Below, in pieces: positions 1 to 12,091 of a DNA stretch of 64,000 nucleotides (the stretch's first letter is position 1; each line of letters starts with the position of its first letter). The translations under genes and the position numbers were made by a program. The notes beneath the pieces are model-generated. The model was not told the origin of the DNA and did not search any database. It worked only from the letters and a program-made list of their open reading frames with translations. This DNA is from Catellatospora methionotrophica (GTDB lineage Bacteria > Actinomycetota > Actinomycetes > Mycobacteriales > Micromonosporaceae), in contig NZ_JAAOTJ010000019.1 in the NCBI RefSeq assembly GCF_011297335.1, positions 1-64,000 of the forward strand, in the 5' to 3' direction.

Positions 1-81
1 CGAAAGGCCTTTCCGCTCGACTTGCATGTGTTAAGCACGCCGCCAGCGTTCGTCCTGAGCCAGGATCAAACTCTCCAAAAA
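1..81 (-). rRNA. rrs: 16S ribosomal RNA, 5' end (partial)
   Basis: Read on the minus strand the segment begins with GGAGAGTTTGATCCTGGCTC and continues with the bacterial 16S sequence through the GCTTAACACATGCAAGTCGA region, so this is the first ~80 nt of a small-subunit rRNA gene that runs off the left edge of the window. The exact mature 5' end cannot be fixed by eye. A promoter, a boxA-like element and leader hairpins lie upstream, as expected for an rrn operon. Confidence 0.97.
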
Positions 82-198
82 GAATTCAAAAACCCGGCAA
101 AAAACAAACCCGACATAAATGTCCAGATTGTTTAATACCAAAGTAACCATCCCAAAGGATGGCCAATAAATTGGCACTTGGCTTAAATAGCGCCCTGT

Positions 199-211
199 TG
201 AGTTCTCAAAG
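199..211 (-). promoter_or_regulatory. boxA-like rrn antitermination element
   Basis: The minus-strand sequence TTCTTTGAGAACTCAACAG covering this position matches the conserved leader element found before actinobacterial 16S genes, where NusB/NusE bind to allow antitermination. nusB is encoded in this same window (53937-54374). Confidence 0.65.
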
Positions 212-270
212 AACAAGCACACACCGCGCCGTTCCAGGTCTCCCTGGCCCGTCTCCGGGGCAACTCATCC

Positions 271-299
271 AGCTTACCCATCCGGTCGTTCCGTGTCAA
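271..299 (-). promoter_or_regulatory. rrn promoter
   Basis: Minus strand TTGACA (294-299), exactly 17 nt of spacer, then TAAGCT (271-276), reading toward the 16S gene about 190 nt away. This is the best consensus-like promoter seen in the window and fits a primary-sigma rRNA promoter. Confidence 0.75.
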
Positions 300-575
300 A
301 TCCGAATTTTCGGATCTGGCCGGTTCGTCCGTTTGGACACCTCGAACACGCTGAACCGCTGAGGTCCGAACGAGGATCGAGGAGAACCAGCGACCCGGCC
401 GACGGCTTCCTCCGAGAAGATTCTCGGCGAGCTCATCCGCCCGGCTCGTCACCGGCTCGGTAACCATACCCGGTTGGTTTCGGCCGATCAAATCGGCCCC
501 ACCCGGTGCGCTCCGGCCTCTTTGCTCCGACCTTCTGGTCTCGGCTGTTTTGTCCGTTCCGCGCTGGCAGAGAGA

Positions 576-605
576 ACATTACGCGGGACGCGCCGCCGCC
601 CGCAA
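576..605 (-). promoter_or_regulatory. possible distal rrn promoter
   Basis: On the minus strand TTGCGG (600-605) and TAATGT (576-581) are separated by 18 nt, an acceptable primary-sigma arrangement reading toward the 16S gene. The -35 box lies in the loop of the inverted repeat at 583-625. rrn operons often have tandem promoters. Support is only hexamer similarity. Confidence 0.35.
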
Positions 606-625
606 ATCGGGGGGACGCGTCCCGC
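583..625 (-). terminator. inverted repeat downstream of tyrS
   Basis: GCGGGACGCG (583-592) and CGCGTCCCGC (616-625) are exact 10-bp complements with a 23-nt loop, starting 20 nt past the tyrS stop codon. There is no T-run, as is usual in high-GC actinobacteria. A terminator is the simplest reading; an operator next to the distal rrn promoter is possible. Confidence 0.5.
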
Positions 626-645
626 GTCACATCATGGTCAACTGC

Positions 646-1905
646 CTATTTCAGCAGCTCAGCGCCCGCGATGGTCTTCTTTCCACGGCGCAGCACCAGG
701 TACTTGCCGTGCAGCAGCAGGTCCGCGGACACCGGTGCGTCGGCATCGGTGACGCGCTCGTTGTTGACGTACGCCCCGCCCTCGGTGACGGCGCGCCGCG
801 CCTCGCCGAGGCTGGCCGCCAGGCCGGACTCCTTGAACAGCACCGCCACGCTCGGCAGCTCGTCGACCTCGACCAGGCCGGCCTCGGCCAGCGCCGAACG
901 CAGCGTCGACGGGGCGAGGTCGGTCAGCGCACCACGGCCGAACAGCGCCTGCGAAGCCGTGATGACCTGCTCGCACTCGTCCTTGCCGTGCAGCAGCGTG
1001 GTCAGCTCCTCAGCCAGCGCCTTCTGCCCGGCCCGCGCGAACGGGCGCTCGGCGGTCTCCCGCGCCAGCTCCTCGATCTCGGCGCGGGTGCGGAAGCTGA
1101 ACACCTTGAGGTAGTTCACGATGTCGGCGTCAGCGGCGTTGAACCAGAACTGGTAGAACGCGTACGCGCTGGTCATGCTCGGGTCCATCCAGACCGACAT
1201 GCCCTCGGCGCTCTTGCCGAACTTGGTGCCGTCGGCGCGCGTGATCAGCGGGGTGGTGAACGCGTGCACACCGCGTACGCCCTTGCGCCGGTTGAAGTCG
1301 ATCCCGGCGATGATGTTGCCCCACTGGTCCGAGCCGCCGTGCTGCAGCGTCACGCCGTAGCGCTCGTGCAGCTGGTGGAAGTCGTGCGACTGCAGGATCT
1401 GGTACGCGAACTCGGTGAAGCTGATGCCGCTCTCCAGCCGGGCCTTGACCACCTCGCGGGCCAGCATCTGGTTCACCGGGAAATGCTTGCCGACGTCGCG
1501 CAGGAACTCGATCGCCGACAGCGGCGAGGTCCAGTCCAGGTTGTTGACCATGCGGGCCGCGTGGGCGCCCTCGAACGCGAAGAACGGCTCGACCTGCCGC
1601 CGGATCTTGTCGACCCAGCCGGCGACGGTCTCCTCCGAGTTCAGCGAGCGCTCGCCCTCGGCCTTGGGGTCGCCGATCAGGCCGGTCGCGCCGCCCACGA
1701 GCAGCACCGGAATGTTCCCCGCCTGCTGGAGCCGGCGCGCGGTGAGCACCTGCACCAGGTTGCCGACCTGGAGGCTGGGCGCGGTCGGGTCGAACCCGAC
1801 ATAGAACGTCACCGGCCCCTCAGCCAGGTGCTTGCGCAGCTCGTCCAGGTCGGTGGAGTCCTGCAGCAGGCCACGCCACTGCAGATCATCGAGGATGTCG
1901 GTCAC
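646..1905 (-). CDS. tyrS: Tyrosyl-tRNA synthetase
   Basis: TyrRS charges tRNA-Tyr with tyrosine in the cytoplasm. The 419-residue product shows the bacterial TyrS pattern: YVGFDPTAPSLQVGNL near residue 34 (HIGH-type signature, here SLQVGN), GGATGLIGDP, QHGGSDQWGNI, the KFGKSAEG form of the KMSKS loop, and a C-terminal S4-like RNA-binding domain (GGAYVNNERV). The frame stays open far upstream, but the family N-terminus (MTDILDDLQWRG) begins at a GTG, chosen as start although no clear ribosome binding site precedes it. It lies between the rrn promoter and a divergent baeRF-like gene. Confidence 0.96.
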   Translation of the reverse strand: MTDILDDLQWRGLLQDSTDLDELRKHLAEGPVTFYVGFDPTAPSLQVGNLVQVLTARRLQQAGNIPVLLVGGATGLIGDPKAEGERSLNSEETVAGWVDKIRRQVEPFFAFEGAHAARMVNNLDWTSPLSAIEFLRDVGKHFPVNQMLAREVVKARLESGISFTEFAYQILQSHDFHQLHERYGVTLQHGGSDQWGNIIAGIDFNRRKGVRGVHAFTTPLITRADGTKFGKSAEGMSVWMDPSMTSAYAFYQFWFNAADADIVNYLKVFSFRTRAEIEELARETAERPFARAGQKALAEELTTLLHGKDECEQVITASQALFGRGALTDLAPSTLRSALAEAGLVEVDELPSVAVLFKESGLAASLGEARRAVTEGGAYVNNERVTDADAPVSADLLLHGKYLVLRRGKKTIAGAELLK

Positions 1906-2031
1906 GCCGTCGATTGTCGCGCATCGGGCTGACCGGCCGACAACCGGTTTGCCCGCCGCCGGGCCTTCGCGCTCGGCGAACATGGCACGATCGCGTGGTT
2001 GCGGCGCATGGCGGGCGGGCATAGCGCGGTC

Positions 2032-2709
2032 ATGGAACTGTCGTTTCTTCGCGCCATGTATGACATCCCCGGTCCGTGGGCGTCGCTGTACATCGACGGG
2101 ACCGACCACACCGAGGCGACCGCCGCAGCACTGAAGCTGCGCTGGCGGGCCGCCCGGGAGACGCTGCTGGAAGAGGGCATCGACGAGCCGACGCTGCTGG
2201 CACTGGAGGGCGCGCTCGCCCAGTACCAGCGGCCGCGCGAGCGGCACGGTCTGGCGGTGTTCGCCGCGCAGGGCCGGGTGCACTACTCGGAGGCGATGCC
2301 GGAGCCGCTGTGCACCGACAGCGCCGAGATGGCGCCGCTGCCGCACGTGACGCCGCTGCTGGCCAAGCGTGACGGCGAGCCGCTGCCGGACAGTGCCGCC
2401 GAGCCCGCCGCGTGCGGTGTCGCCGACACCCTGGCCGCGTTCGAGAACCGGCAGGTCGAGGCGTTGCTGCTGGATCCGTCGGTGCTGGCCAAGGCGCGGG
2501 TCTGGATCGGTGACTCCCCCGCCGACCTGTCGGCGAGCGAGGAGCGGCTGCGGCAGCTGGGGGCGTCCCGCGCCCATCCGGTACGGGCCGAGGACGCGCT
2601 GGTCCGCGCCGCCGTCCTCAGTGACGCCGAGCTGATCATCGTCAACGCCAGCGAGGTCCAGCTCGACGAGGGCGTGGGTGCGGTCCTCCGCTCCGACCCG
2701 GCGGCGTGA
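2032..2709 (+). CDS. Shortened Rv2629/baeRF-type (Vms1/eRF1-like) protein
   Basis: The 225-residue product resembles two separate parts of the mycobacterial Rv2629-type family (bacterial archaeo-eukaryotic release factor-like). Residues 1-112 match its N-terminal part (PGPWASLYIDGT, then a charged helix and a beta-rich end PHVTPLL). Residues 128-225 match its C-terminal part (ALLLDPSVL, WIGDSPADLSAS, RAEDALVRAAVLSDAELIIV, EGVGAVLRSDP). The middle domain of the usual ~370-residue protein is missing, with no frameshift seen. Rv2629-like proteins are linked to dormancy and translation, but the biochemical role is unsettled. Start chosen at the ATG opening the conserved N-terminus; an upstream TTG is possible. 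Divergent from tyrS. Confidence 0.65.
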   Translation: MELSFLRAMYDIPGPWASLYIDGTDHTEATAAALKLRWRAARETLLEEGIDEPTLLALEGALAQYQRPRERHGLAVFAAQGRVHYSEAMPEPLCTDSAEMAPLPHVTPLLAKRDGEPLPDSAAEPAACGVADTLAAFENRQVEALLLDPSVLAKARVWIGDSPADLSASEERLRQLGASRAHPVRAEDALVRAAVLSDAELIIVNASEVQLDEGVGAVLRSDPAA

Positions 2710-2738
2710 TCCACCCAACGCGCGCACTCCACTCCTTG

Positions 2739-2803
2739 ATAGACGCTGGCCTATGACATCGACTGGAAGAAGATCGAACTCGATGTCATAGGCCAGCGTC
2801 TAT
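2739..2803. repeat. Family A hairpin repeat, copy 1
   Basis: Two exact 24-bp complementary arms (2739-2762 and 2780-2803) flank a 17-nt loop that ends in GATCGAAC. The outer arm is ATAGACGCTGGCCTAT. It lies between convergent genes (end 2709, plus; end 2837, minus), 33 nt past the DNA glycosylase stop, so it could act as a bidirectional terminator. Sister copies are at 20615, 23673 and 37959. Confidence 0.9.
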
Positions 2804-2836
2804 GCAAAACCGGGTGCGGAAGCACCCGCCAACCGG

Positions 2837-3508
2837 CTACGGCGTGCGGGGCGGGGCGGTCCCGGCCCGGCGGCGGGGCGTATGGCGGCGATACGGGCTC
2901 ACCGACGGGTCCCCGTCGACCCAGAAGCGCCAGGGCCGGTCGTGTGCGGCCGCGACGCCCACGCGCGGGCCGGATCTGATCGACTCCGGCGCGACCGGCA
3001 CGGTCGCCGGGAACAGCCGCGCCGGGCCGGTCCCGTCCAGCAGCGAGGTGCGGTTGGCCGTCCCGTCGATGCCCAGCGCGACGGACAGCCGGGCCGGTCC
3101 CCGTCCCAGCTCGCGGTCGGCGACGGGCCCCCGCCGCGACCGGGCCAGCTCCGCTCCCCCGATCACTCTGCCCGCGCGCAGCAGCACCGCGGCCGCCTCG
3201 CCCTCGTGCCCCGCCGTCACGTTCATGCACCAGTGCATGCCGAACACGAAGTACACGTACAGCACCCCGGCCGGGCCGAACATCACCGAGCTGCGCGGGG
3301 TGGGGCCGTTGTGGGTGTGCGAGGCGGGATCCTCACCGACTCCGGCGTACGCCTCGACCTCGGTGATCCTGACCCGTACGCCGTTGGCTTCGAGTTCCCA
3401 GCCGAGCAGGCCACGCGCGGTGTCGGTGATCCGGGAGGCGGGGGCGTCGAGCAGCGAGTAGTCCACGCCACCAGGAAACTCCGCCGTGTGCCCGTTGGCA
3501 AAATCCAT
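2837..3508 (-). CDS. 3-methyladenine DNA glycosylase, AAG/Mpg family
   Basis: Base-excision repair enzyme that removes alkylated purines from DNA. The 223-residue sequence has the AAG family signature: ITEVEAYAGVGEDPASHTHNGPTPR near residue 50 (catalytic Glu in the TEVEAY segment), the FGPAGVLYVYFVFGMHWCMNV core, AAAVLLRAGRVIGG, and LGRGPARLSVALGID near the C-terminus. Start is the ATG before DFANGH; an ATG 24 nt upstream would add eight residues, and neither has a clear ribosome binding site. Divergent from the unknown gene at 3539, and separated from the convergent gene at its 3' side by a family A hairpin. Confidence 0.92.
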   Translation of the reverse strand: MDFANGHTAEFPGGVDYSLLDAPASRITDTARGLLGWELEANGVRVRITEVEAYAGVGEDPASHTHNGPTPRSSVMFGPAGVLYVYFVFGMHWCMNVTAGHEGEAAAVLLRAGRVIGGAELARSRRGPVADRELGRGPARLSVALGIDGTANRTSLLDGTGPARLFPATVPVAPESIRSGPRVGVAAAHDRPWRFWVDGDPSVSPYRRHTPRRRAGTAPPRTP

Positions 3509-3538
3509 GCTGTCGTACCCGTCGGGGACCATCGGCGG

Positions 3539-4450
3539 ATGTCGACTGTCTTCACGCGGGGCGAGCGGTTCGTGTTCGAGCAGGGACGGCCGCTGGACCG
3601 GGCCCGGCTGCGGTTCCACTTCGCGTCCGGCCCGGCGCGGGCGGTGCTCGACGAGCTGGCGGCCTACCAGAACGACGACGGCGGCTTCGGCCACGCCCTG
3701 GAGCCTGACCTGCGTACCCCCGTGTCGTCGGCGGTGGCGACGTGGTGCGCGGCCACGGTGCTGCACGAGGTCGGCGCGGGCGCCGGTGAGCCGCTGGTCC
3801 GCCGGATGGTCGGCTACCTGCTGGACACGTACGACGCAGCCGGGCATCGGTGGTGGATCGTGCCGCCGCAGACCGAGGACGCGCCACGGGCCCCGTGGTG
3901 GGCGTACGCGGACATCGGCGCCACCTTCGGCGGGTGTCTGCTCAATCCGACGGCGGGCCTGGCCGGGGCGCTGTGGGAGTACCAGGAGCTGGTTCCGCGC
4001 GCGATGCTGGCCGCGCTGACCGAGGCGGTGCTGGGCAGGCTCGAAGCGGGGGCCGAGAGCACGCTGGATCGCGGTGACCTGACCGCGGCGGAGTTGTTCG
4101 TCCAGGCCGGGAAGCTGCCGGACGGTGCGCGGCTGCGGGCGGTCACCGCGCTGCGGCGGGCCGCGGCGAGGCTCGTCGAGAACCGGCCGCAGGCGTGGAC
4201 GGAGTATCTGCTGCAACCGCTGGACGTGGCGCATACGCCGGATTCGCCGCTGTCTTCCGCCGTGGACCAGTCCTCGATCGCGGCCAACCTCGACTACCTG
4301 GTCGGGCTGCAATTGCCGGACGGCTCGTGGCCGCTCACCTGGAACTGGTCCGAGGTCGACGCCGACGCCTGGCGACTCGCCGAACGCGAAGCCAAGGGCA
4401 TCGTCGCCGTGGACCGCTTGCTCACCCTGCGCGCCTACGGCCGCCGCTGA
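3539..4450 (+). CDS. Unknown protein with prenyltransferase/squalene-cyclase-like helical repeats
   Basis: A 303-residue soluble protein without signal peptide or membrane segment. The phrases AAYQNDDGGFGHALEPDLR near residue 42 and GLQLPDGSWPLTWNW near residue 262 look like the QxxDGGF/W repeats of alpha/alpha-barrel prenyltransferase and squalene-cyclase folds, but the catalytic DxDD-type motif of cyclases is not evident, so no reaction is assigned. Proteins of this type are common single genes in actinobacteria. It begins 30 bp from the divergent DNA glycosylase and ends 58 nt before a family B hairpin shared with argH. Confidence 0.7.
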   Translation: MSTVFTRGERFVFEQGRPLDRARLRFHFASGPARAVLDELAAYQNDDGGFGHALEPDLRTPVSSAVATWCAATVLHEVGAGAGEPLVRRMVGYLLDTYDAAGHRWWIVPPQTEDAPRAPWWAYADIGATFGGCLLNPTAGLAGALWEYQELVPRAMLAALTEAVLGRLEAGAESTLDRGDLTAAELFVQAGKLPDGARLRAVTALRRAAARLVENRPQAWTEYLLQPLDVAHTPDSPLSSAVDQSSIAANLDYLVGLQLPDGSWPLTWNWSEVDADAWRLAEREAKGIVAVDRLLTLRAYGRR

Positions 4451-4508
4451 CCGCCGCCGTCCCGCGCCGCGTCAGGGCGGGGCCGGGCCCGAGCGGCCCG
4501 CCGGTGAT

Positions 4509-4569
4509 GATCGGCGTTTCGTGCCATGATCTGCGTTCTGACCGCAGACCATGGCACGAAACAGTGATC
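4509..4569. repeat. Family B hairpin repeat, copy 1
   Basis: 27-nt arms at 4509-4535 and 4543-4569 with a 7-nt loop. The pairing has four mismatches, mostly near the outer ends. The arm reads GATCGGCGTTTCGTGCC followed by ATGATCTGCG. Situated between two convergent genes (the unknown gene at 3539-4450 and argH), where a bidirectional terminator would be expected. Other copies are at 15008, 25151 and 26233. Confidence 0.85.
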
Positions 4570-4588
4570 TTGAAAGCCGCCGCTCGCG

Positions 4589-6001
4589 TCAGTGGGGGAC
4601 GACGGACTCTTCGGCCCAGGCGTGCCAGGTCTTGAGCTGGTCGAGGACCGAGGCGAGCTGGTCGGCGACGGGGCCGGGGCCGGTGGTGCCGGGGGTGGTG
4701 CGGGCGGCCAGGGCGGACTTGACGGTGAGCACGTCGCGGACCGACGGGTCCAGGTGCTCGCTGACGGTGGTGAGGTCGGTGTCGCTCACCTCGTGCAGCT
4801 CGCATTCGCGCACCGAGCACAGGGCCACCAGCTGGCCGGTGATCTCGTGCGCGTCGCGGAACGGCACGCCCTTGCGGACCAGCCAGTCCGCCACCTCGGT
4901 GGCCAGCGAGAAGCCGACGGGCGCGGACGCGGCGAGCCGGTCGACCCGTACCGTCATGGTGGAGATCATTCCGGCGAGCGCGGGCAGCACGAGGGTGAGC
5001 GTGTCGAGCGCGTCGAAGACGGGCTCCTTGTCCTCCTGCATGTCCCGGTCGTACGTCAGCGGCAGGCCCTTGAGCATGGTCAGCACGTTGACCAGCCCGC
5101 CGATGAGGCGACCTGCCTTGCCGCGGGCCAGCTCGGCGATGTCGGCGTTCTTCTTCTGCGGCATGATCGACGAGCCGGTGGCGAAGGCGTCGTCGAGCTC
5201 GACCCAGCCGAACTCGTACGACGTCCACAGCACCACCTCCTCGCCCAGGCGGGACAGGTGCACCCCGAGCAGCGCGGTGACGAACAGGAACTCGGCGACG
5301 AAGTCACGGTCGCTGACGGCGTCCATGGAGTTGGCGAACGAGGTCTTGAAGCCCAGCTCCTTGGAGACCGCGCCGGGGTCCAGCGGCAGGCCGGAACCGG
5401 CCAGCGCGCCCGCGCCGAGCGGGCTGACCGAGGTGCGCTCGTCCCAGTCGCGCAGCCGGTCCAGGTCGCGCAGCAGGGGCTGCACGTGGGCCAGCAGCCA
5501 GTGCCCGAAGGTGACCGGCTGGGCGTGCTGCACGTGGGTCATGCCCGGGGCGGGGGTGTCGACGTGTCGCGCGGCCTGCTCGGTGAGCGCGTCGGCCAGT
5601 TCGGTGATGCGCCCGGCCAGGTCACGGGCGTGGTCACGCAGGTAGAGGCGCAGGTCGGTGGCGACCTGGTCGTTGCGGGAACGCCCGGCGCGCAGCTTGC
5701 CGCCGAGCGCGCCGAGGCGCTCCAGCAGCCCGCGTTCGAGCGCGGTGTGCACGTCCTCGTCCTCGATGGTGGGCCGGAACGTTCCGGTCGCCACGGCGGC
5801 ATCGAGGTCGTCGATCGCGGCGAGCATCCTGCCCAGCTCGTCCGGGTCGAGCAACCCCGCCGCCGCCAGGACACGGGCGTGCGCGCGCGACCCCGCGAGG
5901 TCGTACGGCGCGAGCCGCCAGTCGAAGTGCACGCTGACCGACAGCCGTGCCAGCGCCTCGGCGGGTCCGTCCGCGAACCGCCCTCCCCAGAGCCGGGTCA
6001 T
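4589..6001 (-). CDS. argH: Argininosuccinate lyase
   Basis: Last step of arginine synthesis: cleaves argininosuccinate to arginine and fumarate. The 470-residue product shows the fumarase/aspartase superfamily signature GSSIMPQKKNAD near residue 280 with its catalytic serine, an N-terminal LWGGRFADGPAE, the ALERGLLERLG helix region, GKLRAGRSRNDQVATD, and MTHVQHAQPVTFGHWL. The ATG start follows the strong ribosome binding site AGGAAGGA. It is the last gene of the arginine cluster, 126 nt after argR, with a GC hairpin (6020-6037) just before its ribosome binding site. argG, often placed before argH, is not here. Confidence 0.97.
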   Translation of the reverse strand: MTRLWGGRFADGPAEALARLSVSVHFDWRLAPYDLAGSRAHARVLAAAGLLDPDELGRMLAAIDDLDAAVATGTFRPTIEDEDVHTALERGLLERLGALGGKLRAGRSRNDQVATDLRLYLRDHARDLAGRITELADALTEQAARHVDTPAPGMTHVQHAQPVTFGHWLLAHVQPLLRDLDRLRDWDERTSVSPLGAGALAGSGLPLDPGAVSKELGFKTSFANSMDAVSDRDFVAEFLFVTALLGVHLSRLGEEVVLWTSYEFGWVELDDAFATGSSIMPQKKNADIAELARGKAGRLIGGLVNVLTMLKGLPLTYDRDMQEDKEPVFDALDTLTLVLPALAGMISTMTVRVDRLAASAPVGFSLATEVADWLVRKGVPFRDAHEITGQLVALCSVRECELHEVSDTDLTTVSEHLDPSVRDVLTVKSALAARTTPGTTGPGPVADQLASVLDQLKTWHAWAEESVVPH

Positions 6002-6127
6002 TGCTGGTCCTTCCTGTCTGGCCGCGTGATCGCGGCCGGTGGTTCGGGCGGGTCGAGCACGGCCCCAGGGTGGGGGCACACCGTCGAACACGTCCACAAG
6101 TTCATGATCGACGAGGTGGGGGCCGGG

Positions 6128-9795
<3,668 letters not shown>

Positions 9796-9799
<4 letters not shown>

Positions 9800-10953
9800 G
9801 AGGAATAGGCCGAGTTCTCGTGGACGTACGCGTGGGACAGGTCGTTGGTCCACACCGTGGCGCTGTGGTCGCCGGCGTTGAGGTCCACGGTGATCCGCAC
9901 CTCGACCCCGGACAGGTCCACCTTGCTGCGGTCCTCGGCCGCCGCGCCCGCCCGGCAGATCCACACGTCGTTGATGGCGACGTCCAGCTCGTCGGAGGAG
10001 AAGACGGCATCGGTGCAGCCGACCGCGGCCAGGATCCGGCCCCAGTTGGGGTCCTTGCCGAACAGCGCGGTCTTGACCAGGTTGTTGCGGGCGATCTCGC
10101 GGCCCACGATCACCGCGTCGTCCTCGGAGTCGGCGTTGACCACCTCGATCGCGATCTGCTTGGTGTGCCCCTCGGCGTCGGCCAGCAACTGCTGGGCCAG
10201 GTCCTGGCAGGCCCGGGTGACCGCGGCGGTCAGCTCCTCCTGCGTCGGCTCGACGCCGGACGCGCCGGAGGCCAGCAGCAGCACCGTGTCGTTGGTCGAC
10301 ATGCAGCCGTCGGAGTCCAGCCGGTCGAACGTCAGGCGGCAGGCCTCCCGCAGCGCCTCGTCGAGGGCGTCGCCACCGGCCATCGCGTCGGTGGTGAGCA
10401 CGCACAGCATCGTGGCCAGCGACGGGGCCAGCATGCCCGCGCCCTTGGCCATGCCGCCGACCGTCCAGCCGTCACCGCTGTCCACCTCGACGACCTTGGC
10501 CCGGGTGTCGGTGGTCATGATGGCCTCCGCCGCGGCGAAGCCGCCCGCCTTGGCCAACGCCTTGGTCGCGCCGTCGACGCCCGCCAGCAGCTTGGGCATC
10601 GGCAGCCGCTCGCCGATCAGCCCGGTCGAGCAGACCGCGACCTGGCCCGCGCCCATGCCGCCCAGCCGGGAGGCGACGTACTCGGCGGTGGAGTGGGTGT
10701 CCTGGAAACCGCCCGGACCGGTGCAGGCGTTCGCGCCGCCGGAGTTGAGCACCACGACCTTGACCGCGCGGCCCTTGAGGACCTGCTGCGACCAGAGCAC
10801 CGGGGCTGCCTTGACCCGGTTGGCGGTGAACACGCCCGCGGCGGTGGCGTCGGGGCCGTCGTTGACGACCAGCGCCACATCGAGCGCGCCGCCGCTCTTC
10901 AACCCGGCGGCGACACCCGCGGCCCGGAAGCCCTTGGGAGAGGTCACGGTCAC
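9796..10953 (-). CDS. argJ: Bifunctional ornithine acetyltransferase / N-acetylglutamate synthase
   Basis: ArgJ recycles the acetyl group from N-acetylornithine to glutamate, and bifunctional forms can also use acetyl-CoA. The 385-residue protein has the self-cleavage region [18 protein letters not shown] near residue 185, where the family splits before the Thr of ATML, and the C-terminal [16 protein letters not shown] segment. Start is the GTG of VTVTSPKGF, preceded by the ribosome binding site AAAGGG; longer upstream frames are not like the family. Separated from argC by 55 nt, coupled to argB by ATGA. Confidence 0.96.
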
Positions 10954-11008
10954 TGTGCTGCCCTTTCGTTCACGACTGCGGGACTCCGCTCCGCTACGTT
11001 CCTCGCGC

Positions 11009-12022
11009 TCACGGTGCGACCCCGAAGACGGACAGGCCGGAGGTCTCCGGCAGGTCGAACATGATGTTGGCGCACTGCACGGCCTGCGCCGCCGCGCCCT
11101 TGCCGAGGTTGTCGATCGCGCTGACCACGATGATCCGGCCGCTGTCGACATCCACGGTGGCCTGCAGGTGTGCCGAAGCCGAACCCAGGGTGGCGGCGGT
11201 GTGCGGCCACGCGCCCTCGGGCAGCACGTGTACCAGCGGCTCGTCGCCGTAGGCCTCGGCGAGCACCGCGCGCACCACACCGGAGGTGATGTCGCAGTTG
11301 GTGGGCTTGGCGGTGACGGTGGCCAGGATGCCCCGCGGCATCGGCGCGAGCACCGGCGTGAACGACAGGCTCGTAGCGCCGGTGGCCTGCTTGATCTCCG
11401 GCACGTGCTGGTGCGCGCCCACCTTGTACGGGCTGAGGTCGCCCATGACCTCGCTGCCCAGCAGGTGGAGTTTGGCGGACTTGCCCGCGCCGGAGGTGCC
11501 GGAGGCGGCGACCACGACCACATCCTTCGGCTCGGCGAGGCCGCTGTGCAGCAGCGGCGCGAGCGCGAGGATCGTGGCGACGGCGTAGCAGCCGGTCGCG
11601 GCGACCCGGGACGAGCCCGCGATCAGTTCCCGCTGACCGGGCAGCTCGGGCAGGCCGTAGGTCCACGCCCCGGCGTGCTCGCCGCCGTAGTAGCGGGTCC
11701 AGGCGGCGGCGTCGTGCAGCCGGTGGTCCGCGCCCAGGTCCACGACCTTGGCCCCGGCGGGCAGGCTCGCTGCCACGGCCCCGGACTCGCCGTGCGGCAG
11801 GGCCAGGAAGACCAGGTCCGCGTCGGCGAAGACCTCGGGCGTAGTCTCGGTCAGGGTCAGGTCGAGCCCGGTCAGGTGCGGGTGCACCGCGGCCACGGGT
11901 TTGCCCGCCTGGCTGTGTGCGGTGGCGGCGACGAGTTCGAACTCGGGGTGCGCGGCGATCAGGCGCAGCAGTTCACCGCCCGCATATCCGCTGGCCCCGG
12001 CAACGCCGATCCGGATTCCCAT
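11009..12022 (-). CDS. argC: N-acetyl-gamma-glutamyl-phosphate reductase
   Basis: NADPH-dependent reduction of N-acetylglutamyl phosphate to the semialdehyde. The 337-residue product begins with the Rossmann motif VAGASGYAGGELLRL, has the catalytic cysteine in VAATGCYAVATILAL near residue 147, and the conserved GAHQHVPEI and LAPMPRGILATV segments. The ATG is preceded by GGAGGTG. It is the first gene of the arginine operon, with a promoter and ARG-box-like palindrome directly upstream. Confidence 0.97.
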   Translation of the reverse strand: MGIRIGVAGASGYAGGELLRLIAAHPEFELVAATAHSQAGKPVAAVHPHLTGLDLTLTETTPEVFADADLVFLALPHGESGAVAASLPAGAKVVDLGADHRLHDAAAWTRYYGGEHAGAWTYGLPELPGQRELIAGSSRVAATGCYAVATILALAPLLHSGLAEPKDVVVVAASGTSGAGKSAKLHLLGSEVMGDLSPYKVGAHQHVPEIKQATGATSLSFTPVLAPMPRGILATVTAKPTNCDITSGVVRAVLAEAYGDEPLVHVLPEGAWPHTAATLGSASAHLQATVDVDSGRIIVVSAIDNLGKGAAAQAVQCANIMFDLPETSGLSVFGVAP

Positions 12023-12050
12023 ACCCACCTCCGCATAAACATTCGCCATG

Positions 12051-12079
12051 AGCATACGACCCGGTGCATGTTCATGCAA
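12051..12079 (-). promoter_or_regulatory. argC promoter overlapped by an ARG-box-like operator
   Basis: Minus strand TTGCAT (12074-12079), 17-nt spacer and TATGCT (12051-12056) make a good promoter for the arg operon. The palindrome TGCATgaacATGCA (12065-12078) overlaps its -35 box and fits the ArgR/AhrC ARG-box consensus (TGCAT-N4-ATGCA). A weaker half-matching site, GAATGTTTATGC, lies at about 12033-12044 close to the start codon. Repressor binding would block RNA polymerase directly. Confidence 0.7.
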
Positions 12080-12091
12080 ATGAGGTACGCG

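Larger units (their letters stand above)
82..645 (-). other. rrn leader and promoter region, no protein gene
   Basis: This 564-base gap between the 16S gene and tyrS holds no convincing coding sequence and is visibly AT-richer near the rRNA. Reading toward the 16S gene it contains a possible distal promoter (576-605), a near-consensus promoter (271-299), a boxA-like antitermination element (about 199-211) and two small leader hairpins (162-175 and 147-162). The inverted repeat at 583-625 may end tyrS transcripts. The rest shows nothing recognisable. Confidence 0.8.

Noticed and set aside
1906-2727. N-terminal extension of tyrS of about 270 residues in the open frame.
   Set aside because: It overlaps the divergent baeRF-like gene and does not resemble TyrRS; the family N-terminus starts at the GTG at 1905.
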